Shown here: piece after piece, positions 7,826-16,961 of the stretch
Position numbering within the stretch: the stretch's first letter is position 1
Layout of the letters: the number at the start of each line of letters is the position of its first letter
NCBI RefSeq assembly: GCF_001426265.1
Contig: NZ_LMDG01000036.1
Coordinates: 1-32,702 of the forward strand
From: Rhizobium sp. Root1220
GTDB lineage: Bacteria; Pseudomonadota; Alphaproteobacteria; Rhizobiales; Rhizobiaceae
DNA: 32,702 nt
Reading direction: 5' to 3'
Program-made: the position numbers and the translations under genes
Notes under the pieces: model-generated
Databases searched by the model: none
What the model saw: the letters and a program-made list of their open reading frames with translations, nothing else
Told to the model about the DNA's origin: nothing

Positions 7826-8855
7826 CAGGGTCCGGATCACAGCACAGTTGGTCGATACGAAGACCGGCCACCATCTTTGGTCGGAGAACTGGGACCGGCC
7901 CGCTGAGGACGTGTTCGCCGTTCAGTCCGAAATCGCGGACCAAGTCGCCAACCGTCTCGGCGGCGGAGTGGGGCTAATACAAGAGGCCGGACGGGCGGCA
8001 GCCAAGCGTAAGCGGCCTGAAAAGCTGAGCGCCTACGATTTTTATCTTTTGGGGTCCGAGAAGATAGAAAAGCTCACCAAAGAGGACGAGGAGCAGGCCG
8101 TCACCTTTCTCAACCGCGCCGTAGAGCTGGACCCGGCGCTGGCACGGGCCTGGGTGGAACTTTACCATGCTCATGAAATATTGGAGTTGTTTGGCGTTGA
8201 TCCAGAGAGCAACCGCAAGGCGGCGGCCGATGTCGCCGAACGCGCTGTGACACTTGACCCGAGCGACGCTGAAGCACACGCGGTGTTTGGTATGAGCCTT
8301 GCAAATAAGGGCGACATGGGCCGAGCCAGGTCTGAATTTGAAAAGGCCCTTCGTTTAGCTCCTGGCTCGTCCGAAATCCTAACTTTCTATACCGGCTTTG
8401 CAGCACGCTTCGGTGAACCCGAACGCGGCGCTCAAATGGTCGACCAGGTAAAGCGGCTGGACCCAAACTATCCGATGTGGGCGTCCAATTTCTTCGCCCC
8501 TGCTTATTTTATGGCGGGCCGGTATGAGGACGCGGTGAAGATGTTGGAGCGCATGACGCCTGGCAGCTACCAAAGGTGGACTTGGGTGGTGCGCAGCAGT
8601 TCCCTCGCGGCCCTGGGTCGTACCGATGAAGCGGCTGCCTCGGCTATGGAAGCTCTCAAGCAGCACCCGGACTTGACTGTAGAGAGCATGATCAATGAGC
8701 CCGGCCTAAGCACAGTGGAGCGCAGTCGGTTCATGGAGACGATGCCCCTAGCTGGGTTCCCGACGTGCTCCAAGTCCGAGGTGTTGGCGAAGCTCGACAA
8801 ACCTGTGCGGCTGCCGGAATGCGAAACAGGAAATCCGAACCCCGGGCAGCCTTAA
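7758..8855 (+). CDS. TolB-like/TPR C-terminal part of the frameshifted cyclase
   Basis: This frame supplies the expected continuation of the preceding protein. MRQVANALHVGFVLEGSIQR is followed by RVRITAQLVDTKTG and HLWSENWDR (the second half of the TolB-like periplasmic domain), then about five TPR units (about residues 85-330). The family usually reads V-D-V-R-Q-V-A. Here the DNA reads GTG GAT G|CGC CAA, so two bases appear to be missing near 7760. Independent translation from the ATG at 7758 is possible but lacks a clear ribosome-binding site. Together the halves equal a normal-length cyclase-TolB-TPR protein of about 640 residues. A sequencing error, a real mutation or recoding could each explain the break. 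Confidence 0.75.
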   Translation: MRQVANALHVGFVLEGSIQRQSDRVRITAQLVDTKTGHHLWSENWDRPAEDVFAVQSEIADQVANRLGGGVGLIQEAGRAAAKRKRPEKLSAYDFYLLGSEKIEKLTKEDEEQAVTFLNRAVELDPALARAWVELYHAHEILELFGVDPESNRKAAADVAERAVTLDPSDAEAHAVFGMSLANKGDMGRARSEFEKALRLAPGSSEILTFYTGFAARFGEPERGAQMVDQVKRLDPNYPMWASNFFAPAYFMAGRYEDAVKMLERMTPGSYQRWTWVVRSSSLAALGRTDEAAASAMEALKQHPDLTVESMINEPGLSTVERSRFMETMPLAGFPTCSKSEVLAKLDKPVRLPECETGNPNPGQP

Positions 8856-9481
8856 ACCAGTTTTTGTGAGCGACTGAACGGGACGTTCACAGACCGTAAT
8901 GGTGCTCAATTTGGACTGTTTGCTGCTTCATAGACCCACAAGGGCGCAACGAGAAAATCCATGTAGCTGTTTCTTAAAAACGACCGTCGGTTGCTTTTGA
9001 AGCGGCGTAGCGCAAGCCATTGACGTTGCCTGACCGGACGGTGATCATCGTTGATCGCATAAGGATTCGACGAGATGAATTCTGATCAGGGCAGCGCAAT
9101 CGCGCCTAGTGTTAAAGCTCCCCAACTGGCTGATTGAACAGCGCGAGTACGACCGGCAGGAGCAGAGGCGCCAGCCTCCAGTTGATGGCCTTCAAAAGCT
9201 GCGCGCGATTCGTTGGAAACGGCCCTCCGTATCCAGCGCTGTAGCGAGTTCTCTTTCTAGCAGCCTCCAATTCTCCGATGAATTGATGAAAAGATTCCGC
9301 CACAGAGCACAAGCGATTTCTTGAATGGGTAGGCGAATGATCGACGGCGCTGAGCTTGCAGGTCTCAATGAGCGAGGCAATGGTCGCCAGTTCTCCGCAC
9401 CCCCGTCATGGCACACTCCGTCTCTATCCGATAGAGTTCGCCGATCCGCCGCTCGTAATCTCGACGAAAGCCGATCACAGA
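8856..9481. other. Gene-poor 626-bp stretch between convergent genes
   Basis: This stretch separates the plus-strand TPR gene from the end of the long minus-strand operon. Short frames exist on both strands (for example 9112-9312 minus and 9109-9324 plus), but they overlap each other, have poor starts and show no recognisable domain. Apart from the small dyad at 8875-8889, I see no repeat, RNA gene or clear terminator. Confidence 0.5.
8875..8889. other. Small dyad after the TPR gene
   Basis: TGAACG (8875-8880) and CGTTCA (8884-8889) form a perfect 6-bp inverted repeat with a 3-nt centre, 19 nt past the stop codon. There is no T-run, so it is a weak terminator candidate at best. Confidence 0.25.
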
Positions 9482-11605
9482 TTATGGCGGCGAGGGCAAC
9501 GCGGGAGCGGGACACCGGCTACTCGCCTTGCTGCTGAGATCGTAGATCTCGCCCGTGAGCCACGCAGGCCAGTCGCGTTCGAAGAAGGACTTTGCGGATT
9601 CATCGAACTGACGGTTGCTCCGTGTCGACACCGCCAGCTTGTCCCCGTAGAGCTGGACGACAATCTGTTCGTCTCGATGGGCCTCCTGTTCCTTTCGGAA
9701 GCGAAACTCCACGAGCGAGCCGGAACGAGAGTCCGGAATAAACTCACCATCACTATCGCAGACCGCTCTGGCGCCCCGGCTTCCACCGCCGCTTGCGATA
9801 AAGTGGTCGAGAGCAGTAAGGACGGCCTCCGATGCGAGCGCCACCTGCCGCCACTGGACGGCCCTTCCGGCTTCTGCGGCGCGATCATAGGCGATGCCCT
9901 TCTCGCGGAGCGCGTTGTTCAAGCGCCGCGCCTCCTCAAGCGCGCCGCTGACGCTTTTCGCGTCGCAGATCAGTCCCGCCTTGTCGCTCATTCGGGACTG
10001 CACTTCCGCTCGCACTGTCTTCGCAGACAGGGAGCTGTCGGGCCTTAGTGTTGCGAGCACCTCAAAAACCCCTGCACCCGCAATCTCCCGAATATCAGCC
10101 GCCGAAGCGTGGCGCGCTCGGCCGCTTGCACCCACATGTTCTGCGACGCGCGTTCCGAAGACCTGTCCGGCATTGAGGGCGGCCCCACCAGGTCGGGTCA
10201 CGCCGTGGGTTCCCGCAGCTTCGCCGATGGCGTAGCAGCCAGCGAGGCTGCTCCGTCCCCATATATCGACCATTACGCCGCCGTTCATGTGCTGATTGTT
10301 CACCGCGAACTCGAGCGGTTCGGCGGCAATATCCACCTTGTATCGGCGGTAGAGTTCGATCGACAGCGGATTCATATGACGAAGGCGCTGGATTGGCATG
10401 TCCTGGCTTGCCCCGGCACTACCGAGATACTTCCGCACATCATCGTCAAGCCGCTCGAGGTCGAACGGTTGATCGCCGGGCACAGGAAGAGGATTCCGGT
10501 TGAAATCCATGAACACGCGCCGTCCCTTGGCGCTTTCCCGGTAGATTGCGAGATCGACAAGGCTTGAGCCGAAGTCAAGCATCCGCGTCGAATGGAACGG
10601 CCACTGGTAGCCTTTGCGGAACACGTTGGAAGCCATTTCCTTCGTGGTCCGATAATACTCTGCAAGGAAGTGATGCTCGGCGCCTTCGCTGTCGACCGAG
10701 TAGATGTGCGGGATCGCCTGCACATAGGTGCCCGAGAGGTTCCAGGGGAACCCTTCGCGACGCGTTCCGATCCCGAACTGGCTCTCAGTCAGGTTGACCA
10801 GCGCGACACCCGCCTCCAACGCCAGCCCGAGGGAGCCGAAGCATCCGTTCGGATACACGCTGTCGCGGTAGAGTTCGCCTGGCCCCCCGGCTGCCAGGAT
10901 GACAATGTCGCTTGCGAACAGCGCGACGCCAAGAGGGTTACCGTCGGCGCGGTCGTTCGCCCGTATCGCGAGCAGCCCAACAACGCGACGAGCGTCACCT
11001 TCGCCCTCAACCAGGATCTTGACGGCCGTGGTGTGATTGAAGAAGGGAATGTCCAGACGGATTGCTTCCTCGGCGAGCACCTTGACCATCAGTCGCGAAG
11101 TCCTCGGACCGCAACTCGTCGCTCGCCCAACTTCGTCGTGATCTGTCTGGTAGCGGAGCGTTCCGCCCAGCCCATCTTGAGGGAGAGGCAACCCGAGAAA
11201 CTGCAGAGACGCCATCACTCGAGTGGAGCCGACCGCCTCGATGTAGGCCGTATCCTCGTCCATTGCCCCGCCTGCACGAATTGCTCGGGCCATAGCCTTG
11301 AAGTTGTCGCCCTGATCGGCGGTGTTTGCGGTATGGAGGGTCTGCTTGTCGGAACCCGAGCAAGCGGACGTGCCGCCCCAAGCGCTCTGGCTGACGATGA
11401 CGACATCGTCGCCACGACGCTTCATTTCAACGGCTGCCCTCAGACCCGCCGCTCCAGAGCCAATAATCACGCAGCCTGCCCGGTAAACTGGCACGTTGAC
11501 GCCAACAAGACGGATCGTCTCCGTTGGAGGGGCCTCCGGCTTCAACCGTGGCATATCGACGTCGGTCAGAGCGTCGAGGATTTCCTGTGGAACGTCGATG
11601 GACAT
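9482..11605 (-). CDS. FAD-dependent dehydrogenase/fumarate reductase-like flavoprotein
   Basis: The start at 11605 (MSIDVPQEIL) was preferred to an in-frame start at 11836 because the upstream stretch is Arg/Ser-rich and overlaps the preceding gene. This gives 707 residues. An FAD-binding GSGAAGLRAAVEMKRRG Rossmann motif begins near residue 49. It is followed by GGTSACSGSDKQ and, late in the protein, GCYAIGEAAGTHGVTRPGG, which is the C-terminal FAD-contact motif of the succinate dehydrogenase/fumarate reductase flavoprotein superfamily. Members oxidise or reduce C-C or C-N bonds; no iron-sulfur subunit is adjacent. It is the last gene of the twelve-gene cluster, 37 bp after the GMC gene. The substrate is unknown. 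Confidence 0.85.
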   Translation of the reverse strand: MSIDVPQEILDALTDVDMPRLKPEAPPTETIRLVGVNVPVYRAGCVIIGSGAAGLRAAVEMKRRGDDVVIVSQSAWGGTSACSGSDKQTLHTANTADQGDNFKAMARAIRAGGAMDEDTAYIEAVGSTRVMASLQFLGLPLPQDGLGGTLRYQTDHDEVGRATSCGPRTSRLMVKVLAEEAIRLDIPFFNHTTAVKILVEGEGDARRVVGLLAIRANDRADGNPLGVALFASDIVILAAGGPGELYRDSVYPNGCFGSLGLALEAGVALVNLTESQFGIGTRREGFPWNLSGTYVQAIPHIYSVDSEGAEHHFLAEYYRTTKEMASNVFRKGYQWPFHSTRMLDFGSSLVDLAIYRESAKGRRVFMDFNRNPLPVPGDQPFDLERLDDDVRKYLGSAGASQDMPIQRLRHMNPLSIELYRRYKVDIAAEPLEFAVNNQHMNGGVMVDIWGRSSLAGCYAIGEAAGTHGVTRPGGAALNAGQVFGTRVAEHVGASGRARHASAADIREIAGAGVFEVLATLRPDSSLSAKTVRAEVQSRMSDKAGLICDAKSVSGALEEARRLNNALREKGIAYDRAAEAGRAVQWRQVALASEAVLTALDHFIASGGGSRGARAVCDSDGEFIPDSRSGSLVEFRFRKEQEAHRDEQIVVQLYGDKLAVSTRSNRQFDESAKSFFERDWPAWLTGEIYDLSSKASSRCPAPALPSPP

Positions 11606-11642
11606 GCTGTCTATCCCTGAATCTTTTCGCTGAGGTCCGGTC

Positions 11643-13298
11643 CTATCGGACGTTGACTCGCGCTCGCGGACGGGCGTCATTGCGCTCATGCGAGAAGATC
11701 GCAGACGGCAACGGCTGCAGGCCTCGGATGATATCTGAGCCCTTTTCGCCGACCATGATCGTCGGCGCGTTGGTGTTGCATGACGGAACCCGCGGCATGA
11801 CCGATGAGTCGCAAACGCGTAGTCCCTCGATACCATGGACCTTCAGGTCGAGACCAACGACCGCGTCGGCTCCGGTTCCCATTTTGCAGGTACCCACCGG
11901 ATGGTGGTCGGTCTTGGCATTCGCGCAGCCATATTCGAAGAGCTGCTCCTCGGTGACGACCTTCGGGCCAGGGAGGCGTTCGGCAAGCACGAAGGGCTTC
12001 AAGGCGTCCTGCTGCATGATTTCGCGCGCCACCCTGAGCCCCTCCAGTGACATCTTCCTGTCGTGTGGGTCCGACCAATAGTTCGGGTCGATCAAGGGCA
12101 AGGCAGCTGGATCTGCTGACGAGAGGCGCACCGTCCCACGAGAACGGGGATGCAAATAGGCGGAGTTCAGTGTAACGCCCGCGTTCTTGAGGCGCTCGAC
12201 GCCTGCCTCGATGCCGGAGCCGAGGCCAAGGTGGAATTGGATGTCCGGCGAACGAGCGTCCGGGTCAGCATACCAGAAGCCGCCCGTCTCGAAGAGCGAC
12301 GAGGCAACCGGTCCGGTCTTGAAAAGAGCGTACTGTATCCCTGCCCATAACGTACGGTGAAGCTTAGCTACCCCATCGTACGTGTGATCGCCTGTGCATT
12401 CGGAAATGACGAAGAGATCGAGATGGTCCTGGAGGTTGCCACCTACGCCCGGGAGATCGTGCAGAACCTTCAAACCAGCTGACTTCAGGTGATCGCCCGG
12501 CCCGATGCCCGACTGAAGTAGAAGTTTTGGCGAGCCGATAGCGCCGGAAGTCACAAGCACCTCGCGTTCGGCGCGCACCACTTCGAGGCTGTTCTTCGTC
12601 GCGATTTCGACCCCGACCGCGCGGCTACCTTCGAGAACGATCCGAGTTACTCTCGTTCCCGTGCGGATCGTCAAATTCTTTCGATCCTTTATCGGCGAGA
12701 GGTACGCGAGCGAGGCGGAAGACCGACGCTTGTTGCGCTGGGTTAGCTGATAGAACCCAACCCCCGCCTGCCGCCTGCCGTTGAAGTCATGGTTGTAGGG
12801 GATGCCCAGCTCTTGTCCGGCGCGAATGTAGGCATCGCAAATCGGAAGGGGCGAGATCGGCATCGAAACACCAAGTGGGCCGCCATAGGAATGATAGTCG
12901 TCGGCGAAGCGCTGATTGTCCTCCGCCCGCTTGAAATACGGCAGGATCGAACGGTAATCCCAACCTTCGCAGCCGTCCTCGCTCGCCCAGAGATCGTAGT
13001 CCGCCGCGTTTCCTCGCGTATAAAGCTGGGCATTGATTGACGAGCCGCCACCGATAACCTTGGCTTGAGTGTAACGCAGCACCCGACCTTTCATATGCTT
13101 CTGCGGCACCGTTTCCCAACCCCAGCTCGCGACGCCCTTCGTCATCTTCGCGAACCCGGCGGGCATATGAAACAGCGGATTCCAGTCACCCCCGCCTGCT
13201 TCCAGAAGCAGCACGTTCACCTCCGGATCCTCGCTGAGGCGGTTGGCGAGCACGCATCCGGCAGGACCGGCACCGCTGATGATGTAGTCGAAGCGCAT
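11643..13298 (-). CDS. GMC-family oxidoreductase (choline dehydrogenase-like)
   Basis: This 551-residue flavoenzyme has the GMC FAD motif GAGPAGCVLANRL (residues 9-21) and VIGGGSSINAQLY (81-93, GMC signature 1). It also has VTSGAIGSPKLLLQSGIGP (about 249-267, signature 2) and the catalytic pair H466 (DHHPVGTCKMG) and N510 (NTNAPTIMVGEK). Family members oxidise primary or secondary alcohols by hydride transfer to FAD. It most resembles the BetA/alcohol dehydrogenase branch, but choline is not implied because no betaine genes are near. Only 5 nt separate it from the upstream GMC gene, so the two are co-transcribed. Confidence is high for the family and low for the substrate. Confidence 0.92.
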   Translation of the reverse strand: MRFDYIISGAGPAGCVLANRLSEDPEVNVLLLEAGGGDWNPLFHMPAGFAKMTKGVASWGWETVPQKHMKGRVLRYTQAKVIGGGSSINAQLYTRGNAADYDLWASEDGCEGWDYRSILPYFKRAEDNQRFADDYHSYGGPLGVSMPISPLPICDAYIRAGQELGIPYNHDFNGRRQAGVGFYQLTQRNKRRSSASLAYLSPIKDRKNLTIRTGTRVTRIVLEGSRAVGVEIATKNSLEVVRAEREVLVTSGAIGSPKLLLQSGIGPGDHLKSAGLKVLHDLPGVGGNLQDHLDLFVISECTGDHTYDGVAKLHRTLWAGIQYALFKTGPVASSLFETGGFWYADPDARSPDIQFHLGLGSGIEAGVERLKNAGVTLNSAYLHPRSRGTVRLSSADPAALPLIDPNYWSDPHDRKMSLEGLRVAREIMQQDALKPFVLAERLPGPKVVTEEQLFEYGCANAKTDHHPVGTCKMGTGADAVVGLDLKVHGIEGLRVCDSSVMPRVPSCNTNAPTIMVGEKGSDIIRGLQPLPSAIFSHERNDARPRARVNVR

Positions 13299-13303
13299 CT
13301 TGC

Positions 13304-14881
13304 TTATCCTGTTGAATGCTGTGGGCTGTCTGTTGTCGACGCCGCGGAAGCGGGATCAGACACACTGGAAATCTTGAGATCCGTCGAGGCGATATGATCG
13401 GCGACGCGCAGCGCCTGGCCGGCGACCGTCAGTGCCGGATTGACTGCGGCCGAGGTCGGCAAAAAGCTCGCATCGACCACGAAGAGGTTCTGGTGATCGT
13501 AAGAACGGCAGAAAATGTCCAGCGGGGCACTTGCGGGATCGTTTCCGATCCGGATCGTGCCGCATTGGTGGGACGGCGTCCGCTTGTCGAACGGCCGTGT
13601 CAGGACGATGGGGAAGCCGATCGACTTCAGCACGTCCTTCAGCTTCGATACGAGGGCGAGATGAGCCGCCCAGTTTGTGCGATGCCATTGAAGGACGATG
13701 CGGTCGCCGTCGACCGTAACCCGACTCTCAGGGTTCGGCACGTCCTCGCTCATCGCGTAGAAATCAATCGAATGCCCGGTCACCAGATCCAGAAGCCACT
13801 CAGGCGCAAGTGGAAGCGACCCCTTTAGGATCTTCGCTGAAAGGCGTCCTAGCAGCTGGACGTTGCCAAGCGGCGGACCGCCCGCCCCGTCGGACAGATA
13901 GAAATCGTTGAAGGCGAACGTCTTCTGATAGATCGAGTTGTTGTGAAAGGTCGGCGACACCCCAATCACGGCGGATGCGTTGTGGTTCATGAAGTTGCGA
14001 CCCACCTGGTCAGACGAGTTCGCCAATCCATTTCTGAACCTGTCATTTGCCGATCGCAGGAGGATTACGGACGACTGCACCGCGCCTGCGGAAAGGATGA
14101 CGATCTTCGGCTTCGCCGCCATGGTCGCACCATCCTTCGTGTAGATCACTTTCTCGATGCGGCCGCCGTCTCCCGTCTCCAGCCTTAGAACCCGCGCGTT
14201 GGTTTCGATGCTGACGTTCGAATGCTCAAGCGCTGGCAGCAGGGCAGCCGTCTCGGCGTCCATCTTGCCGTCGCGCGAATTGGGATGGGCGTCCCAGGGC
14301 GTCTTCGCTTTCGCAAGCCACCTGTCGATATCGATGCCCAGTGGTAGGGACGAAGGATACAGCCCCTTCGCCTTCAGCCTCGCCCGGACATTGGCGATGG
14401 GCGGCTCATCAGGAACCGCAGGATAATCGTAGGCGCTGGAGTGAGCTGGCTCTGTCGGGTCTTCGCCCAGCGCCCCGCGGACATGAAAGAGGCTTTCCGC
14501 TTTGCCATACCAGGGCTCAAGAACGTCGTAGGGGAAAGGCCAAGCAGGCGAGACACCCTCAAGATGCCTGATCTCGCCGAAATCCTCTTTTCGATAGCGA
14601 GAGAGAACGGCGCCGTAGAACTTCGAGTTTCCACCGACATTGTAGTAATTCCCCGGATTGAACCCTTGGCCGCTGGGCTCGTACCAAGTTTCCTTCGGGC
14701 GAAAGTGCCCGCGTTGGAAGATGGCACGCTGATCCCTGTTTTCCGGGCGGTCCTGAATAAAATCACCGGCCTCAAGTATCAAAATTTCTGCTCCCGTCGC
14801 CGCTAGGCCAGCAGCGACGGTGGAACCTCCAACTCCCGAGCCGACGATAACGATATCCGGTGAAGCGCTCATGTCTTTCAC
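13304..14881 (-). CDS. GMC-family oxidoreductase, second subfamily
   Basis: This 525-residue flavoenzyme has the FAD motif VIVGSGVGGSTVAAGL (11-26), GNYYNVGGNSKFYGAVL (77-93) and the catalytic H438 (HQCGTIRIG) and N481 (AVNPALTVAGQ). The spacing and the short N-terminal motif differ from the neighbouring GMC enzyme. It resembles the branch containing pyranose/glycoside oxidoreductases more than the choline branch. The start at 14881 is GTG; an ATG three codons later (14872) is an equally good alternative, and neither has a strong ribosome-binding site. The last 20 or so residues are Ser/Ala-rich. It lies 15 nt after the transporter ATPase gene, so imported substrate and this oxidase are probably linked. 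Confidence 0.9.
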   Translation of the reverse strand: MKDMSASPDIVIVGSGVGGSTVAAGLAATGAEILILEAGDFIQDRPENRDQRAIFQRGHFRPKETWYEPSGQGFNPGNYYNVGGNSKFYGAVLSRYRKEDFGEIRHLEGVSPAWPFPYDVLEPWYGKAESLFHVRGALGEDPTEPAHSSAYDYPAVPDEPPIANVRARLKAKGLYPSSLPLGIDIDRWLAKAKTPWDAHPNSRDGKMDAETAALLPALEHSNVSIETNARVLRLETGDGGRIEKVIYTKDGATMAAKPKIVILSAGAVQSSVILLRSANDRFRNGLANSSDQVGRNFMNHNASAVIGVSPTFHNNSIYQKTFAFNDFYLSDGAGGPPLGNVQLLGRLSAKILKGSLPLAPEWLLDLVTGHSIDFYAMSEDVPNPESRVTVDGDRIVLQWHRTNWAAHLALVSKLKDVLKSIGFPIVLTRPFDKRTPSHQCGTIRIGNDPASAPLDIFCRSYDHQNLFVVDASFLPTSAAVNPALTVAGQALRVADHIASTDLKISSVSDPASAASTTDSPQHSTG

Positions 14882-14896
14882 GTCTCAAGGTTCCTA

Positions 14897-16012
14897 CTAG
14901 GCGATCCGAATTTGGCTTTGCGGATCGAAGAAGACGACCTTGTCGAGATTGAAAGCAAGGCGGGCACTCTGGCCAGCCTGTATCCGAGCATCGGCCCGAA
15001 GCCGCGCGACGACCTCTTTCCCCCCGAGCTTTGTGACGGCAAACGTATCGGAGCCGGCGGGTTCGACCACCTCGATGAGGCAGTCGCCTTCCGCCAGGCT
15101 CTGGGCGTTGCGGTCGGCACCATCCGGGTCCGTCAGCGCCTCGGGACGGATACCGAACACGATCTGCCGTCCTGCATGCGCTTCGAGCGCAGCCTTGCCG
15201 TGCGCGATCGGAAGGACCATCGGCTCGCCGCCGGGACGCGCCAGCGAGACCGAGAGGCCCGAAGCGCCCTTCTCTATCGTGCCCGAAAGCAGGTTCATGG
15301 CCGGGGAGCCCATGAAGTCGGCAACGAACATGTTGGCCGGGTTGTTGTAGATCTCCGCCGGCGTCCCGAATTGCTGCACCTCGCCGTCCTTCATCACGGC
15401 GATCTTGGTGGCGAGCGTCATCGCCTCGATCTGGTCGTGCGTGACATAGACGATCGTCTTGCCGGTTGCCTGGTGAAGCCTCTTGATTTCGATGCGCATG
15501 TCGACGCGCAGCTTGGCATCGAGATTGGAGAGCGGCTCGTCGAAGAGGAAGAGCTTGGGGTCGCGTACCAGCGCCCGGCCCATGGCGACGCGCTGCCGCT
15601 GGCCGCCGGAAAGCTGGCTCGGCTTGCGGTCGAGCAGATGGCCGATCTGCAGCACCTTGGCGACCTTGTCGATCGCCGCCTTGCGCTCCTCGACCGGCAC
15701 GCCGCGCATCTCCATCCCGAAGGAGATGTTTCCGGCGACAGTCATGTTCGGATAGAGCGCATAGCTCTGGAACACCATCGCGATATCGCGCTTGGAAGGA
15801 TGCAGGTCGGAGATCGAACGCCCCTCGACGCGGATATCGCCGGCGGTGATGGATTCGAGCCCGGCGATCGTGTTGAGCAGCGTGGACTTGCCGCAGCCGG
15901 AGGGACCGACGAGCACGAGGAAGCCGCCCTTTTCGAGTTCAAGGTCGATACCCTTGAGGATTTCCAATGCGCCGAAGCGCTTTCTGAGACCGGATATTTC
16001 GACGAAAGCCAT
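14897..16012 (-). CDS. Sugar ABC transporter ATP-binding protein (CUT1, MalK/UgpC type)
   Basis: This 371-residue ATPase drives the importer encoded just upstream. It has Walker A GPSGCGKST (near residue 37), the signature LSGGQRQRVAMGRAL (near 134), Walker B LFLFDEPLSNLDA and the switch His in VTHDQIEAM. A C-terminal TOBE/regulatory domain (about 240-371) includes FGIRPEAL, as in MalK, UgpC and related CUT1 proteins. Length is normal. AAGGATG precedes the ATG, and the gene starts 4 nt after the permease stop. The class imports oligosaccharides, polyols or glycerol phosphates; the true ligand cannot be named. Confidence 0.95.
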   Translation of the reverse strand: MAFVEISGLRKRFGALEILKGIDLELEKGGFLVLVGPSGCGKSTLLNTIAGLESITAGDIRVEGRSISDLHPSKRDIAMVFQSYALYPNMTVAGNISFGMEMRGVPVEERKAAIDKVAKVLQIGHLLDRKPSQLSGGQRQRVAMGRALVRDPKLFLFDEPLSNLDAKLRVDMRIEIKRLHQATGKTIVYVTHDQIEAMTLATKIAVMKDGEVQQFGTPAEIYNNPANMFVADFMGSPAMNLLSGTIEKGASGLSVSLARPGGEPMVLPIAHGKAALEAHAGRQIVFGIRPEALTDPDGADRNAQSLAEGDCLIEVVEPAGSDTFAVTKLGGKEVVARLRADARIQAGQSARLAFNLDKVVFFDPQSQIRIA

Positions 16013-16016
16013 TGGA

Positions 16017-16961
16017 TCATCCTTTGACGGCGCCCGCCATGAGACCGCGCACGAAGTAGCGGCCGGCGAGAATGTAAACGAGGAGTGTCGGCATGGCGGC
16101 GATCATCGCGGCTGCCATGTTGACGTTGTATTCCACCACGCCGGTGGACGTGTTGACGACGTTGTTGAGCGCCACCGTCATCGGCATGGAATCGCCGGTT
16201 CCGGCGTAAGCCGAGGCAAACAGGAAGTCGTTCCAGATATTGGTGAACTGGTAGATGACCGTGACCACGATGATCGGCAGCGAATTCGGCAGCATGATGC
16301 GCCAGAAGATCTGGAAGAACCCAGCGCCATCAACCTGCGCCGCCTTCACCAGTTCGGTCGGGAACGCTTCGTAATAGTTGCGGAAGAAGAGCGTCGTGAA
16401 ACCGAGGCCGTAGACCACATGGACGAACACCAGATTAACCGTGGGATTGCCGAAGCCGAAGGAAAGACCTGTGGCGTTCTGAAGCGTCATCCCGAAGCGC
16501 CCGAGGCTGCCGAGAATGGTCGCCATCGGCAGCAGCACGGACTGGAACGGGATGAAGCAGGCAAACAGCATCAGCCCGAAGACCAGGGTGTGGCCCGGAA
16601 AGCGCCATTTGGTCAGCACGTAACCGTTGAGCGAACCGAGAATGGTCGAGATCGCCACCGCAGGGACGACCATCTTGATCGAGTTCCAGAAATAACCCTT
16701 GATTCCGGCGCAGGTCAGGCCGACGCAGGTCTCTCCCCAGGCCTTGAACCAAGGCTCCAAGGTTGGCGCGCTCGGCAGCGACAGCATGTTGCCATTCTGA
16801 ATTTCGTCCATGGTCTTGAATGAGGTGACCAGCATGACGAACAGCGGCATCAGATAGATGATCGCGAAAATGACAAGCAGACCGTAGATGGATACGCGGT
16901 TGAGGATCTTCGCGCGTGACGTTTGCGGCGCACCGGAAACTGTCGAGGTAACGGCGCTCAT
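16017..16961 (-). CDS. Sugar ABC transporter permease (MalG type)
   Basis: This 314-residue inner-membrane protein has about six hydrophobic helices. Its BPD_transp_1 EAA loop is KAAQVDGAGFFQIFWRIMLP. It forms the channel with the MalF-type partner encoded upstream, whose gene it overlaps by 4 nt (ATGA at 16958-16961). GGGAG lies inside the end of the upstream gene at good spacing. One extracytoplasmic stretch contains two Cys (ETCVGLTCAG), unusual for the family and perhaps a disulfide. Confidence 0.94.
   Translation of the reverse strand: MSAVTSTVSGAPQTSRAKILNRVSIYGLLVIFAIIYLMPLFVMLVTSFKTMDEIQNGNMLSLPSAPTLEPWFKAWGETCVGLTCAGIKGYFWNSIKMVVPAVAISTILGSLNGYVLTKWRFPGHTLVFGLMLFACFIPFQSVLLPMATILGSLGRFGMTLQNATGLSFGFGNPTVNLVFVHVVYGLGFTTLFFRNYYEAFPTELVKAAQVDGAGFFQIFWRIMLPNSLPIIVVTVIYQFTNIWNDFLFASAYAGTGDSMPMTVALNNVVNTSTGVVEYNVNMAAAMIAAMPTLLVYILAGRYFVRGLMAGAVKG

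Noticed and set aside
9112..9312. 66-residue minus-strand frame after the flavoprotein gene
   Set aside because: Its C-terminus looks hydrophobic, but there is no ribosome-binding site and no family resemblance, and opposite-strand frames overlap it.
11643..13298. Naming the first GMC gene betA (choline dehydrogenase)
   Set aside because: Similarity is at family level only, and no betaine aldehyde dehydrogenase or choline uptake genes with that role are adjacent.
14912..16027. 371-residue plus-strand open frame
   Set aside because: It lies entirely antisense to the ABC ATPase gene, has no recognisable motif and is Asp/Arg/His-rich, as expected of a shadow frame.
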